From contig JAHQIW010000171.1 of NCBI GenBank assembly GCA_019055375.1, positions 62,001 through 126,000 of the forward strand: a stretch of 64,000 nt of DNA, in the 5' to 3' direction. Every line of letters starts with the position of its first letter. Within the stretch, counting starts at the first letter, position 1. The notes beneath the pieces were generated by a model. It ran no database searches. It saw only the letters and a list, made by a program, of their open reading frames with translations, and had not been told where the DNA came from. Positions 36,995 to 49,100 of this stretch are shown piece after piece. Origin of the DNA: Parelaphostrongylus tenuis. Taxonomy: Eukaryota > Nematoda > Chromadorea > Rhabditida > Metastrongylidae. Made by a program: the position numbers and the translations under genes.

Positions 36995-37110
36995 ATAGCA
37001 CAGTGGTGGCCTCGATGAGCGGTAGCACGTGCCGTCTGCGATACGACGCGAGTTCAGCTCCCGCCTAATGTCAGAAACTTTTGCATGCCACTCAGCATTT
37101 TTGGATGGAT
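36995..37110 (+). repeat. S2 SINE
   Basis: GTGGTGGCCTCGATGAGCGG TAGCACG, B box GAGTTCAGCTCCCGC, then the tail AACTTTTGCATGCCACTCAG. Confidence 0.75.
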
Positions 37111-37502
37111 AATTTTCACACTTGACGCTGTTATAAGCGCGATAAAATGAAAGGATCCTTGCAGATAATGCCACACACTCGTTCTTTCAAACAAACTGTG
37201 GAAAAAATTTGTGATTCTATGCAAGAAAACGACGTTTTCAAGGCGATCCACGACGCCGATAATAAAGAAATTCGAAGACTCAGATTTCTTGAAGCCAGTG
37301 TTCCAGATCTTCTGCAGTCAATGTATATTAATAATAAGTAAAAGCACGATAACAGCGGGATAAGAGGTGAGTTCGTAGTAAATGGTGGTAGAGAAACATG
37401 AAACTAGGCCATTACATGCTTTACTGACACAATCTGTCCTGGTACGAAGGCTACTGACACAGATATTCTTTGTTGATTAGGCCTTTAAGACGAGGTAGTC
37501 AG

Positions 37503-37787
37503 CGCAAGTGGCGCGGTGGTTAGAGGTGTCCTGCGTCACACACAAGGTTGATGGTTCGAACTCGCGTTCATGTCTCACCAAGCCATCCATTCTACCGGGA
37601 TCGCTAAATTGGTACCAGACTGATCTCGGACTAGTCTGGGAGGACAAGCAGCACTGAGGAGGTCACCGCGAGTCATTGTAAAGGCCAGATATGCACTCAA
37701 TCACCTCAGACGAAGTTACAAATTAACGCGACTGCATGGCGCATCCCTCAGGGACTGGTCAACGCCGAGAGCTTTATCCCTTGAGAA
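37503..37787 (+). repeat. S1 SINE, full length
   Basis: Starts GCAAGTGGCGCGGTGGTTAG AGG with B box GGTTCGAACTCG, includes AAGCCATCCATTC and GGTACCAGACTG, and ends CAACGCCGAGAGCTTTATCC. It is one of the best copies for defining the family (about 285 bp). Directly followed by an S2 copy in reverse and then another S1 in reverse. Confidence 0.88.
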
Positions 37788-37882
37788 GTTTGAGTGGTAC
37801 GCGAAAATCCGACCTCAAGCGAGACTTGAACCTGAGTTGCGCCTTACAAGGCCCCTTGCTACCACCACACCACCAATGCTAC
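37787..37882 (-). repeat. S2 SINE
   Basis: On the minus strand: GGTGTGGTGGTAGCAAGGGG, CTCAGGTTCAAGTCTCGC, TGAGGTCGGATTTTCGCGTA CCACTCA. Sandwiched between opposed S1 copies. Confidence 0.75.
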
Positions 37883-37994
37883 CGCTTGCGACCACTCTTT
37901 CTTCGATAGATAACTATTTATTCACAACAGGCTATACTTTTTTCGCCCTCTTTGGAAAGGTCAAACTGACATGCATAGTACCGTGTCAAACATT

Positions 37995-38297
37995 AAAAGA
38001 TAAAAGGATAAAGCTCTCGGCGTTGATCAATCCCTGAGGGATACGCCATGCATTTGTCTTCAATTTCGAACTTCATTTGAGGTGATTGAATGTATACCTG
38101 GCCTTTACAATGACTCGCGGTGGCCTTCCGCTGAACCGAGTCAGTGCTGCTTACGCTCCCAGACAAGTCTGAGACCAGTCTAGTACCACTTTGCCGACCC
38201 CGGAGCAATGGATGGCTTGGTGAGCCATAAGCACGAGATCGAACTATCCACCTTGAGTGCGATGCAGTGAAACTCTAACCACTGCGCCATATACCAA
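37995..38297 (-). repeat. S1 SINE, full length
   Basis: Plus-strand reading AAAGCTCTCGGCGTTGATCA ... CTAACCACTGCGCCATATAC. With the copy at 37503 it forms an inverted pair with a spacer of about 205 bp. Confidence 0.88.
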
Positions 38298-38571
38298 TTG
38301 CCAGAACTCCTAAATACGTTTTTATGTGTCCCTCCAGTTAGATTCCGTCTGGTCTAATTTGAAAACTCGCTATATTACACCGAAAATATCACTGTAAAGC
38401 TCCAAAAAATGGAATACGTTTGTAAAACGTTTTATTGCACTTCTAAGGAAAACGTCGTATGAAGGTCGAACGACAAAATAAGCATAATCGTTCAGAATTT
38501 TTTTATTTGACCGCCACTTGCCGAGGTATGATGTTACAGTATACCCAATAATGTAAACTGCTAAGCAAAAA

Positions 38572-38697
38572 AATCTGCGTCAGCCGGGATTCGAACCCAG
38601 ATCTCACTCTTTTCGAGAGCGTATGCTAACCGTTTAGCCGTCGGTGGTGCAACGTTTAGCATACGCTCCCGGAAAGAGTGAGATCTGGGTTAAAATA
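38572..38697. repeat. tRNA-headed repeat family S4, inverted pair
   Basis: The minus strand of 38,572-38,655 has AAACGGTTAGCATACGCTCT and GGGTTCGAATCCCGGCTGAC GC (perfect B box). Plus-strand 38,650-38,693 repeats GTTTAGCATACGCTC and GGAAAGAGTGAGATCTGGGTT in the opposite sense, so the two can fold back on each other. Confidence 0.7.
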
Positions 38698-38785
38698 AGC
38701 ATAGTTTCGAAATCAGAATTTCTCAAGCTATCGAACGACTAAGAAAACATGTAACCAATGATGTAGCGTTGTGTGTAAAAACTTT

Positions 38786-38862
38786 TGCATCAGCTGGGAC
38801 TCGAACCCACAACATTCCACCCTATCCGAGGGCGCGTGCTGAACCGTTGCTCTACCGACGCA
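38786..38862 (-). repeat. tRNA-like sequence, family S4
   Basis: The minus strand starts GCGTCGGTAGAGCAACGGTT C and ends GTGGGTTCGAGTCCCAGCTG ATGC. The acceptor ends pair over seven positions, the D arm GAGC pairs with GTTC, and the B box is canonical. The anticodon arm does not fold as in a normal tRNA (CCCT...AGGG instead of a 5+7+5 arm), so it is a tRNA-derived repeat or pseudogene. Confidence 0.65.
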
Positions 38863-39395
38863 AAACTCTGAGAAAATATGAACTAGAAAAAAAAAACAAA
38901 TGTTATGTAACGGCTGAAAATTTGTTCCTTTTTAGACAGATGTTGTTATTCTTATTGAAAAACAGTTTTATTTTTTTGACATAAGGGCACTTTTCCAAAT
39001 AAAAAAAGGCGTAAAAATCTCCACAGGAATCTCTTGATTGATATTTCATCGTTGGATGGTGATAAGGTTCTCTTGGACCTAATTTACCAAGTAATCCGCC
39101 CCCACATTTCCATTTTTTCCTGCGTGGGGTAGAAAACTCTGGTGCGGGAAATGCCCTACGGGTCTGGATAACCCACAGGGTTCCCAAGGGGTCGAGGCAG
39201 ATGGAACTCAACTCATAAATGTTCATTTACATAGTAAATTGCCTTTTATAGATGCTCAAGAATACGAATAAAAAAACAGATTGCAAGTCACAATGGCTGT
39301 CAGCTTTAAACCCATAGCTGTTCAACCGACCAAACCCGTTCGAGGGTTGATGGCTGATAGCTATGATAGAGACGCTGAAGTGGTGGCAAAGCGGT

Positions 39396-39502
39396 GCCTT
39401 GGTGGCGTAGTGGTAGAACGAAACGGCCGGTATCGGTGAGACACGGGTTCAACTCTCGCGCGGGGTCGGATTTTTGCTTATCACTCAATTCTCCTAGAGA
39501 TA
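39396..39502 (+). repeat. S2 SINE
   Basis: GCCTTGGTGGCGTAGTGGTA GAACG, B box GGGTTCAACTCTCGC, tail GGATTTTTGCTTATCACTCA. Confidence 0.75.
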
Positions 39503-39589
39503 CGGGAATTTTGTTGAGTCCGAAGGCAATCGGTAATCGCTAATGGCAATAAAAGACAGTGACAAAGGAGTACCAGCGAGACCACGGAA

Positions 39590-40172
39590 ACAGACGACCT
39601 CACAACAACAGGGCAGTGGAAAAAATGTGACCCGGACGACCCTCACGCCCAGGGAGGACGGCTACTGTACGCAACCTGTTCGTTGCAGGACGCACGGCCG
39701 GCTTGGCGACAGCGGGCGCGACGCGTGACGAGCGCGTTCGCGGGGCGAGCGGCGGCGGCGGCGGCGGCTAGTAGCTAACTCTCGGAGAAATCAATTCCCC
39801 CGTCGTTTTATTTGCAGCATCGGCGTATCGGTGGGGTGCGGGAAGGGGGGAGTCCCCATAGGGTTAATATTAATTATTGAGGGTTAAATCCTTCTCAGCG
39901 GAGTGTTTGCTCTTCTTCCGGAGGGGTGGTCGTCACCCGATCCGATCTCTTCTCAGACGTGACTGTAGATCCTCTCCTCAAGCTCTTCTTTCAGGATATC
40001 ATCATCGACGCCATCGCCGCCAGAGACACGAGCTCCTCCTGAACGACGAACAGCCACCGACCGTCCGACCGACCGACCGACCGACTGCCATCGCCCACAT
40101 CTCTCTTTCTCTCTCTCTCTTTCGATCAAACCGATTTCGGCTCCTCAACGACGATGACATAGCCTCGCAATA
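39590..40172 (+). promoter_or_regulatory. GC-rich promoter and 5' leader of the BICRA-like gene
   Basis: The only strongly GC- and CpG-rich stretch in the window. It includes GGCGCGACGCG, a run of six GGC units near 39,750, and TCCG/ACCG clusters near 40,060-40,085. It ends at the ATG of the BICRA-like gene (40173). A CT-rich tract at 40,100-40,125 and a T-rich tract after the first donor flank the start. The transcription start is not defined; a trans-spliced leader is possible. Confidence 0.6.
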
Positions 40173-43100
40173 ATGAGCTTTCAAGAGTGAGTCTTCTCCC
40201 TCTTTTCCTCTCTTTTTCCTCGTTTTTCTTCTCTTTTTTTTCTCTTTTTTTCCATTTTTTTCGCTTCAGATTTTTAGAATTTTTTTTTTGTTTTGGTTGG
40301 GCGTTTTAATTGGACTTTACGGGTTCTGTGCAGTTCTATTCCAGTCGATCAGTGTAGAAGTTGTTGCCCCGATTTTTTACACCTCCTTGTTTTTTTCCCC
40401 CTACCATAAAAGACAGTGCGTGGCTTGTCTCCAATGAACAGATTGAAGCTTTGAAGAGAACCGTAAAGAGGGGGATCTCTTGGCAGGTGACCTACCATCT
40501 GAATCGTCGCCCGTTTCTCTCTCTATCTGATCTCAATTCCGTTTACTGACTCCCTTGGCACCAGCTCAAAGATGCAGCTACTCATTCTGTGGCCGATTCA
40601 AATGGATAATCGCTCTGGGGACTTCACCGCGTATTCGTCGAATTGTTCTGTTCACTGCATTTCCCAGTGCTTCTACTGATTTGGAATACAGCTCCTTGCC
40701 CCTTGTCAAGAATCGTGGTCCCAACATTTTCTTTAGAGCATTTTTCTTATTGATTTCTTTGAATGAGGAAGCACGCTCAGGCTGAAGCTTAGGCTTAGGC
40801 TTAGTCTTAGAGTCATGCTTAGCTTAGGCTTAGCTTGCGCTAGGCTTGGGCTTGGAATTAGGTTCAGCTTAGGCTTGGGATTAAGCTTAGGCTTGGGCTT
40901 GCGCTAGGCTTAGGCTTGAACTAGGCTTAGACCAGCTATGCTTAGGCTTAGGCTGAAGGCTTGGTCTTACGTTAGGCTTGGACCTGGGCTTAGGCCTAGA
41001 TTTAGGCGTAGGCTAGGCTTATGCTTGGGCTTCGGCTTACGCTTAGGTTAGACTACTTTTAGGCTTAGGCTTGGAAAAATCAGCAGGTCCCCGTCAGTTT
41101 CTCTATGATTTCTGATCCAGAGTTGACTCAAAGTCTACTCGGCCCACTGTTGGACATCTTCGTCTTTTTAGGGCCGATAATCCGAGTCCCTCTGTCGTAG
41201 ACATCACGTTTGACTTGAATGTCGTTGAACGGTTGGGGATCAATATCACTTTGATTGTTGTGGTTTTTTATTGTTTCTGTGCTTCTATTGGTTTAGTGGA
41301 CACCTATTTTAGTGAAGTAGAACGTTTTTTTTACGACTTCATTTATTTTCTTCCATTGATATTTTTCAGATCCTTATTAGGGAGGTTTTACTTTTGAAGC
41401 TACCTTTGTTTTTACTGCTGATTTAGCAATCTTTTGGATGTTTTCAATATAATCCAAGAATGTTCAGTGTTACATAAAACATTTGATGGGTGCTGAACAG
41501 TGGTTACACCGCCTTGATATGGCTAAAATGCGGGTTCAGCTCCGTCCCAATGTCAAACGTTTTGCCGTATCGCCCAACATTCTTAGATGGACACCCTAAC
41601 AATCCATAGATAAGAGCGGTTCAATTTTCTCTAGATGGAAAGCGAGCAAACACGCGTGCTTGTCTTTAACAAATCATTTCTTGAGGTTTTTTTTTTTACA
41701 TTTCAAGGATAGGAATAAGCAAAAAGTACTAAAAATTACTATAGTTATTCGCAAGTGCTATCTTCCAGCACAGACCGCTCTTATCTATGGATTTAGGGTA
41801 CTCATAATCATTTGTTCACCTATGCAAGTGTAGCATGTAGGCTTAGATATTCCATAACGAAAAGCCTTTTTCTATGGTATTTGCCGTTTCTATGATGTTG
41901 TAAAAAAAATGACTTCCGATGATTTTAGAGAAGATGAATGGCTTGGGTTGGGGTCAGGATTCGTGCTGGACGATGCATTCAAATGCACTAGCCCGATGGG
42001 GGCGGACACTTCTCTTCAGGTATGTTGCCATGATCCCAGCGAATATTTTATTTCACTTGGATAGTTTTGATCTAATTCTTTTATAGAGATTCGTTTTAAG
42101 GTTCTTCAATCAAAACTGCTTCTTTTTCTATGTTGAAAAAGACCATTTTAAATAATTGTAGCGTTCATTTTATGTAATAGGCGTCGTTGTGTGATGTTAT
42201 GAGACATTTTTCACTCGATACAACTTTTTTTTCGTGATCTGCAAGACCTTTTTTCTTGTAAGGTGCCTTTGCGTGAGCCCTCACCTGTCACAGTTTCGCC
42301 TCAAGACCTCATGGACTTTTCCTTTTCTGACAATTCGCTTGCCGTTCCGATACGGGATTTTGGGGTACTTTTTTTCTTGGACATGTTCCTTTTTCTCGTT
42401 TTATTTTTGATTTGGAAACCCTAGTGTTATGTGGACACATTTAGTTCCAAAGCGGAAACGAACCCCCTCGACTGTCACCTGTGTCGTCATCGTTTCAGTC
42501 CATGGCTCCTTACAGAACATGTCATACGAGATGACAAATGCCACAGTGGTACAGGTATTTCCACGTTGGGTTGAATGCGTAATATTCTTCAATTCTTCGT
42601 GCATTATTGCTTATTTTTTTAGGAAGATGCTTACAATTCGTTTGAACAACCCTCTGTAGTTGTGAACGGTCATTATCAAACGATTGAGCAACAGATTATC
42701 CAACCTCAGCAAGGATTTTTTCCAGGTAGTGGTCGATTTTTCTATACCTTTATATCTCTGTATCCTATGCAGATCATTTGTCTCTTTTTATTTGAACTTT
42801 ATTACAAAAATTGTTCAAAGAATTATGGCATCGTTTATTGCATTCATATGTTGATATATCATGCGACTAGGCTGAATCAGCGTTCTATCACAGCTAAGGG
42901 TATATAGCTGTCTTACCACTAATGTGTCTTTCTTTGTATATTTATATATCTTTTTCTATAGTTAATTGCTAGTTCTTGTGATTTAACCCTTTTCGGACGG
43001 TGAATGCAACTTTGACGCTCAAATTTTCAGGCCTATTTTCCAGTAAATAAAGCTTTTTTCTTAGAATTTTGATAAATATTGGAAGCTTAAGTTACGGTGA

Positions 43101-46100
43101 CTTCAACAGTATGCTTCGGTTCTGAGAAAGCCTTCCTAGTGTATTGTAGGAAAAAAAATTAGAATTATACCTTTATTTCGAGTGCTTTATTAAGACCACG
43201 CTCAAATTTCAGTAGATCCTTTCATTATTATCTGAGCCAACTTGTGATGTGGTCTGGTAAGGGCTCTTGTACAACTCGATGCACGTGTTTCGTCCTTGCA
43301 AACTCGTCAGTCGGACAGAACCCGTCGTCTTTCGATCTTTTCATAGTCAGTTCTCTGGGGAGCCCAGCTCTCCCATACAGCGAGTTATCGAAGACGAACG
43401 TTTTTACACTCTATGTCAAGTGAAATTTTCACCTAACACAGAATGTTGCGCACTCGATTGCTCTTTAGCTGGTATTTTTATCATATTATACCTTTCGAGT
43501 GCTTTGACCTGTCTTTGCGAGTGCTTATACCTTTACTTCGAGTGAATGACGACGGGTTCTGTCCGAAGGACGAGTCTGTAAGGACGAAAAACCGTGTATC
43601 GGGTTGTACAAGAGTCCTTACCAGAACAAATCACAAGTTGGCTCAAATAATAATGAAGATCTATTGAAATTTGTGCGTGGTCCTGATAAAGCACTCGAAA
43701 TAAAGGTTGAATATGATGAAAATACCAGCCAAATAGCAATCGAGTGCGCAACACTCTGTGTTAGGTGAAAATTTCACTTGACACAAAGTGTAAAACGTTT
43801 CGTCTTCGATAACTCGCTGTATGGGAGAGCTGGGCTCCCGAGAGAACTGACTATGAAAAGATCGAAAGACGACGGGTTCTGTCCGACTGACGAGTCTGTA
43901 AAAATAGAATTTTGTTTCACAATTGCTGTGATTTACTTGAATGGCTAGGTCTGCGCATTTCTTTTCATTGGACTCTATTGGTAATCATTCTGTAGCACAA
44001 ATTTCTGGGATTGCGAAGATATGTTTGGTTTCGAAGAAAGTCTACATCATGCACGATAGTAGCGAAAAGAAGTTTGCGTTGCACTCTCGTAGTTTCTTCG
44101 CACATGGGAGTTTTATACACACAAAAAGTATGTCAGCGTGTGAAGAAAATTATGTAGTATTAGAGTAGTACAAAAAACCTAAAATTTTTTTCATTTTGAA
44201 GCAAAAAAAATTTCTTACCAAGTAACAGAAGTCGCGCACAGCTTGGGAAAACCAGTCAACTGTCGTCCGGAAGGGGTTAAGTTTGTCGTTTTATGTTTTT
44301 CATTCATATCGGATATTAGTCGAGTTTTACTTTTGCTTGTCTATGCTCAAAAATGTGTTCAAAATAATAGTACAATTATCTCCATATTTCGTCGGCAGAG
44401 CGCCGTTCTTTTTAGAATCGACACTGTTTTGTTTGAATATTTTGCTATCGAATTATGTCCGTCACTTAGACTGTACCTGACACTCCAATCCAACAAACGG
44501 TGTCCGCTCCAAGTCAACATACGTCGTCGTCCGGTAACGGTAACGCTGCTCCTGGCTCGCTCGTACAACAAATACTTAGTGCACCAACAGCAAGGCAAAC
44601 ACCGACACCACAACATAGCCGTCAACGCCCAATTCAACCAAAAACTCACAACAATGGACGGAAACGTGCTTCTGGTATGAAGTTTTTGAACATGAGATTT
44701 GTGGTGTTGAAAAAGTACAGAAAATTGTGGCATCTGATGAGAAAGGAGATGACATGTTTTGAGCCGATAGGTCTAGTGGCTATATAGGCGCCTATTTCGT
44801 CCTATTGGGACTCATTAGTAGCACCCTCCCTCGGTTCCGTCGATCCCTTGATCATATTCTTTTCGAATGAACCATACTTTGGTATGGTTCAATCATGTTT
44901 CGTCCCATATGGTTCATTCTAAAAGCCGCAAGCTCGACTGCCGGTCACCACAAAGTCAGGTGATACCATCATCCTACTTTGGGTGCTTAGTTTTTCTCGG
45001 CGTCGATTCCTTTAGAGGATTATTTCACCTCAAGGGATCGACGGAACCGAGGGAGGGTGCTACTGATGAGTCCCAATAGGACGAAATAGGCGTTTATATA
45101 GCACTAGACCTCTGGCTCAAAATATGTCATATCCTTATCAGATTAAATCATTTTGAGCGGGTCTGTAAAAAAGCAGTCGATAGCAGAAGTATAGTTCATT
45201 CTAAAAGCCGCAAGCTCGACTGCCGGTCACCACGAAGTCAGGTAATACCATCATCCTACTTTGGGTGCCTAATTTTTACTCGGCGTCGATTCCTTTAGAG
45301 GATTATTTCACCTCAAGGGATCGACGGAACCGAGGGAGGGTGCTACTGATGAGTCCCAATGGGACGAAATAGGCGCCTATATAGCACTAGACCTATCGGC
45401 TCAAAACATGTCATATCCTTATCAGATTAAATCGTTTTGAGCGGGTCTGTAAAAGAGCGGTCGATAGCAGAAGTATGAGAAAGGAGAATCAGACAACCTG
45501 GTTACATAGAAATCTCCGTTATATTCAATCTAATGTTCGTAGGTTACCAACCGCAAGTAGTGGGGCTTGTGAGCGCTAGCTGATTAGGTCAATCTGAATT
45601 GTCTATATGCTATCACTGCGTAACATACCTAGCCTATAAGCTTAAAGATTCAAAAATGTAACTCCCGGCGGACTCGACAGTACAAATGTGTAATCAGGCA
45701 TTTCTGTTCACTTTCTTATCATTGCATCTTTAGTCAATTCGCACTCTGGGATGACGAACAAGTCGAGCAAAGTGGACCCTCCAAGCACCAATTCAAATCA
45801 AACAGAAGTTCGGTTTAGTATGAGTGCACTGACACGGGTTTGTGCTTCTTACTGTTCATCTGTCAGTGGAATTTTCCTTGATAGTGGATAACCCACGTAA
45901 TCGAGTTGTTTAGATTACCGAAATCGGCGCGGAGATGGCTCAACTGCAAGAGCAGCAGGATAAGTTAGGCATCAACAATTCGCAGAGGCTAAGTGAGCTA
46001 CAGGCACAGCGAGCCAGCATCCTCTACGAAGCTCTAAGTTCACAGAAGTACGTTAGTCTTTCTTCTTTTTGTTTCGTAGTTAGTATTGAGACATATGATC

Positions 46101-49100
46101 TTTCTTGCACTTTTGTTTACTTCTGTTTTCACTCTTTGTTCTTGTATTTTCATAAATAGCAGGTATGAAAACAGTTCTTTCTTGTAACCGTAATATTAAA
46201 CGAAAGATTGTCTTTTAAACGTCTTTATTGAGCGCGTTGACGATGCCGCGTCACCTGTTAATTGATCACGCTAGTATGAAGCGGGCGCAAAGCACTGAGT
46301 GGCCTTGATTGGATAGGAATCGCCACCTAAAAAAATGCCCTGCTCTTCGTAGTAGCTGATAATTATGCATGGGTTCAAACGCTTTTTGTCTCACACGTTA
46401 TTTCAAAAGTTGCAGTGGTATTAAAATGTTATTTGGTTCAAGTTTGGTTGTGGAATTCAACCTTTTCAAACCCTGTTGCGACCATTGCTCATTCATTTTG
46501 ATGTGTACCTTGCTGTATGTCTGGGATTGCAAATCTGAACTCAAATTCGCACTTGTATTCTGGCCTCTTTTGCTGCGCAGAATTTTATCTGATAGAGTTT
46601 CCGTAGTCGATGGTAAGCTATTTAAGTACACGATTTATGCTGGTACTAGTCTGAGGATGGCTTTCCGAAGGAAACCTGTGGAAACCATCTTGAGACAGTG
46701 GGATGGAGTTGGTGAGAATAGATAACATAAGGCACGGAAATAAGCTGCAAATGTCGTACAAAACGATGAGCAATGCTAATAAATTTTTATGGGATGATAG
46801 AGGATTTTGTTCATCGCAAACAAACGTGCTGAGGAATTGGAAACATAAAGAGAGGATCATGGCGGATATTTCAAAGGTAGAGACATGGAAATATGTGAAG
46901 GGACTCAATAATGAATCCATAGCCCCAAGAAGCCAGTGCGTCGTGCCTCTCTCCAAGAGTTTAGGAGTGTGTATCTTGGCACACTTTGGTTATGCAATGG
47001 CACAGGGTACAGTAGGCCCGACCCGCTAAGATAATCATAGTGCCGAAAGAGCTAAAAACGAATCAATATTATTTTTACCGATTCTCAAGAGACGAGTCGT
47101 TATAACGTGTTCATATCAGCTTAAGTGAAACGTGGTGATTTTCATGAGTCTACTTAAATATCGGAGCAGACTGTTTTTTGATGAGTTCATCATATTTTCA
47201 ATATTTGGAGAAATACTGTTCCATGTCGGACATAGATTTTCATTGCTTTATCGCTTGTGATTTTCGTACGATATTAAGTGGAGTTACTAAGTTTCGTTTC
47301 GCTTCTGCTGCGAGTAAAAGTCTAAGGGGATTGTATACCTTCGCCGGTCGTAAATATCGTATTTCTCATAATGTATACATTAATGTCTTCGATCACTGGT
47401 CGTCGACATGATTGAAGCATTTTATTCCTTTCACTAGAGCGATAATGGATGTCGTAGAATGGCTTTCACAGCGTTTACGTGACAGTTGTCGCAGATAGAT
47501 CTTCCATACGTGGTGTTTCCGGGTAAAGGTGGAGGAGGGGATACTGTGACGTCAGATGTGATAGGTGGCTCAGTTTTTTTGCTACACCCTCAGTACTTTT
47601 AGAAATTCTCAACTTTCCGTACTGTGAAATGATTCCATCAGCGAGGTGGAAGCCTTGTAATTCATTTTTAGTTTCTGCATGACATCCCGGGATACAGCTT
47701 CAACGAAGGATTTTATTTTTCGAGAAGGAACGGCGTGGTTATCCAGAGTTTATCGGTTCTAAATGATTGCTTCATTTTTACTCCTTTTTAGTAGTGGTAT
47801 GGTGTTACGAAAGACATCTAAGTGTAATGAATACAAAATATATTACAAAACAATCAACCTAAGCGGGAGTTGAATGCATATTTCACCCATAACGGCGGCG
47901 CGACCGCTGTCCCACTACCACTCATTCCTCGATGGATCTACCATAGCTGTCAGCAAACAACCTTTGACCGGTTTAGCCTGGCTTCTCTGATTGTTTTTAT
48001 CAATTATTTCGCTCATTCTCGAGTAGGTGTCTGTAATTTGTGATGATCTGTGTGTGTCATCGCAGCTCTGTAATATATCGCATTGTTAGGATACGAGACC
48101 CTTATGTCATAGTCATCAAGGTGTTGTATGGGCTAACCATTTCCCTTTAGAACTTTCCAAGCCCAGACGATGCCCCACTATGAGCTTATAGGTTTACTGG
48201 TTTCTTGATTCCAATGTTTTGTTAGTTTCAAGGTGCACTTGATACAGCCTCATTCATACGTGCACTTACACACACATGAATGTTTTCATGATACAAAGGC
48301 GGCTGAGAGTCTATTTTTTGTATCCACTTGCTGCTCAGGGCATTATTGTCATTTTTTGCTGTATTTTCAACCCTAGGTATGGCACTACGGGGTCCCCGAG
48401 CAGACAGTCTGATGTAGCGTACATAGGGGAGATCCATAGTGTGAGCCGTTTAATATAAGACAATTTGTGTGCAGAATTTAAAATTTCGTATTTATTCTCA
48501 ATTTCAAAATTTTCTTTTGAAACCGTATCCGTAAATGCAATTCAGAGCTAGTTTAGTGCACTTGCTTTAATTTTTTATTGCTTCCTGAATTTATAGTGAG
48601 CCTGTTGAAGGAAAAGTGTTTTGTTTCTTTGTAATGGTCAAAGCGTACTATCGCGCTAAGTTATCATTTTCAACCTTACTTTTTATATCGTCGATATGTC
48701 TCTATATATCGATGTATTATTTGCTTAATGACTTTTTCTGAGGCGATATATGTTGCTTCAGTCCCACTCCTGACACATAATCTTGATAGTTTTCAATAAC
48801 TAGCAAACACTACCGTTTTTAAGTGTTGGGGAGACCGTGTTGAGCCAAGTGAAGCAGGTCGCCGCCGCAGCAGCTCCAGCATCTCAAACGACGCGGTCAA
48901 CAGCACGGGTTCGAAGTGGTCATTCCACTCGGCAGACGCATTTCGAGTCTGCACCAGAGTCACCTCAATATCAACCGCAGATGTATTTGGCCAGTCACAA
49001 TCAGTATCCGAGTACAAGTACTGCCCAGTAAGTTCAATTTTCAATTTTCGAGCACTGATCATGAGGATGCACTTATTTAAGTTGTAATTCACTTGTTCAT

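Larger units (their letters stand above)
43165..43905. mobile_element. Hammerhead-bearing element, family H2, permuted inverted copies
   Basis: Two modules, X (GACGACGGGTTCTGTCCG... GCACTCGAAATAAAGG, about 190 bp) and Y (GAAAATACCAGC...AAAAGATCGAAA, about 165 bp). The left copy reads Y-X on the minus strand; the right copy reads X-Y-X' on the plus strand with X' cut off after the ribozyme core. The copies are thus circularly permuted. Possible imperfect flanking repeat TTAGAATT/ATAGAATT. In intron 5 of the BICRA-like gene. Confidence 0.7.
44751..45475 (+). mobile_element. Retrozyme-like insertion (H1): inverted head plus two tandem units, with 12-bp TSD
   Basis: Direct repeats TGAGAAAGGAGA at 44739-44750 and 45476-45487 flank the insert. 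Inside are a partial unit in reverse (44,751-about 44,865) and two direct units starting GTTCATTCTAAAAGCCGCAA at 44,912 and 45,194. The unit length is about 283 bp. Each unit has one hammerhead. There is no protein-coding capacity. In intron 6 of the BICRA-like gene. Confidence 0.85.

Noticed and set aside
46369..47029. Two plus-strand frames of over 100 codons inside a BICRA-like intron
   Set aside because: No recognisable domain, no consistent splice sites, and the host gene already splices across this interval in phase.
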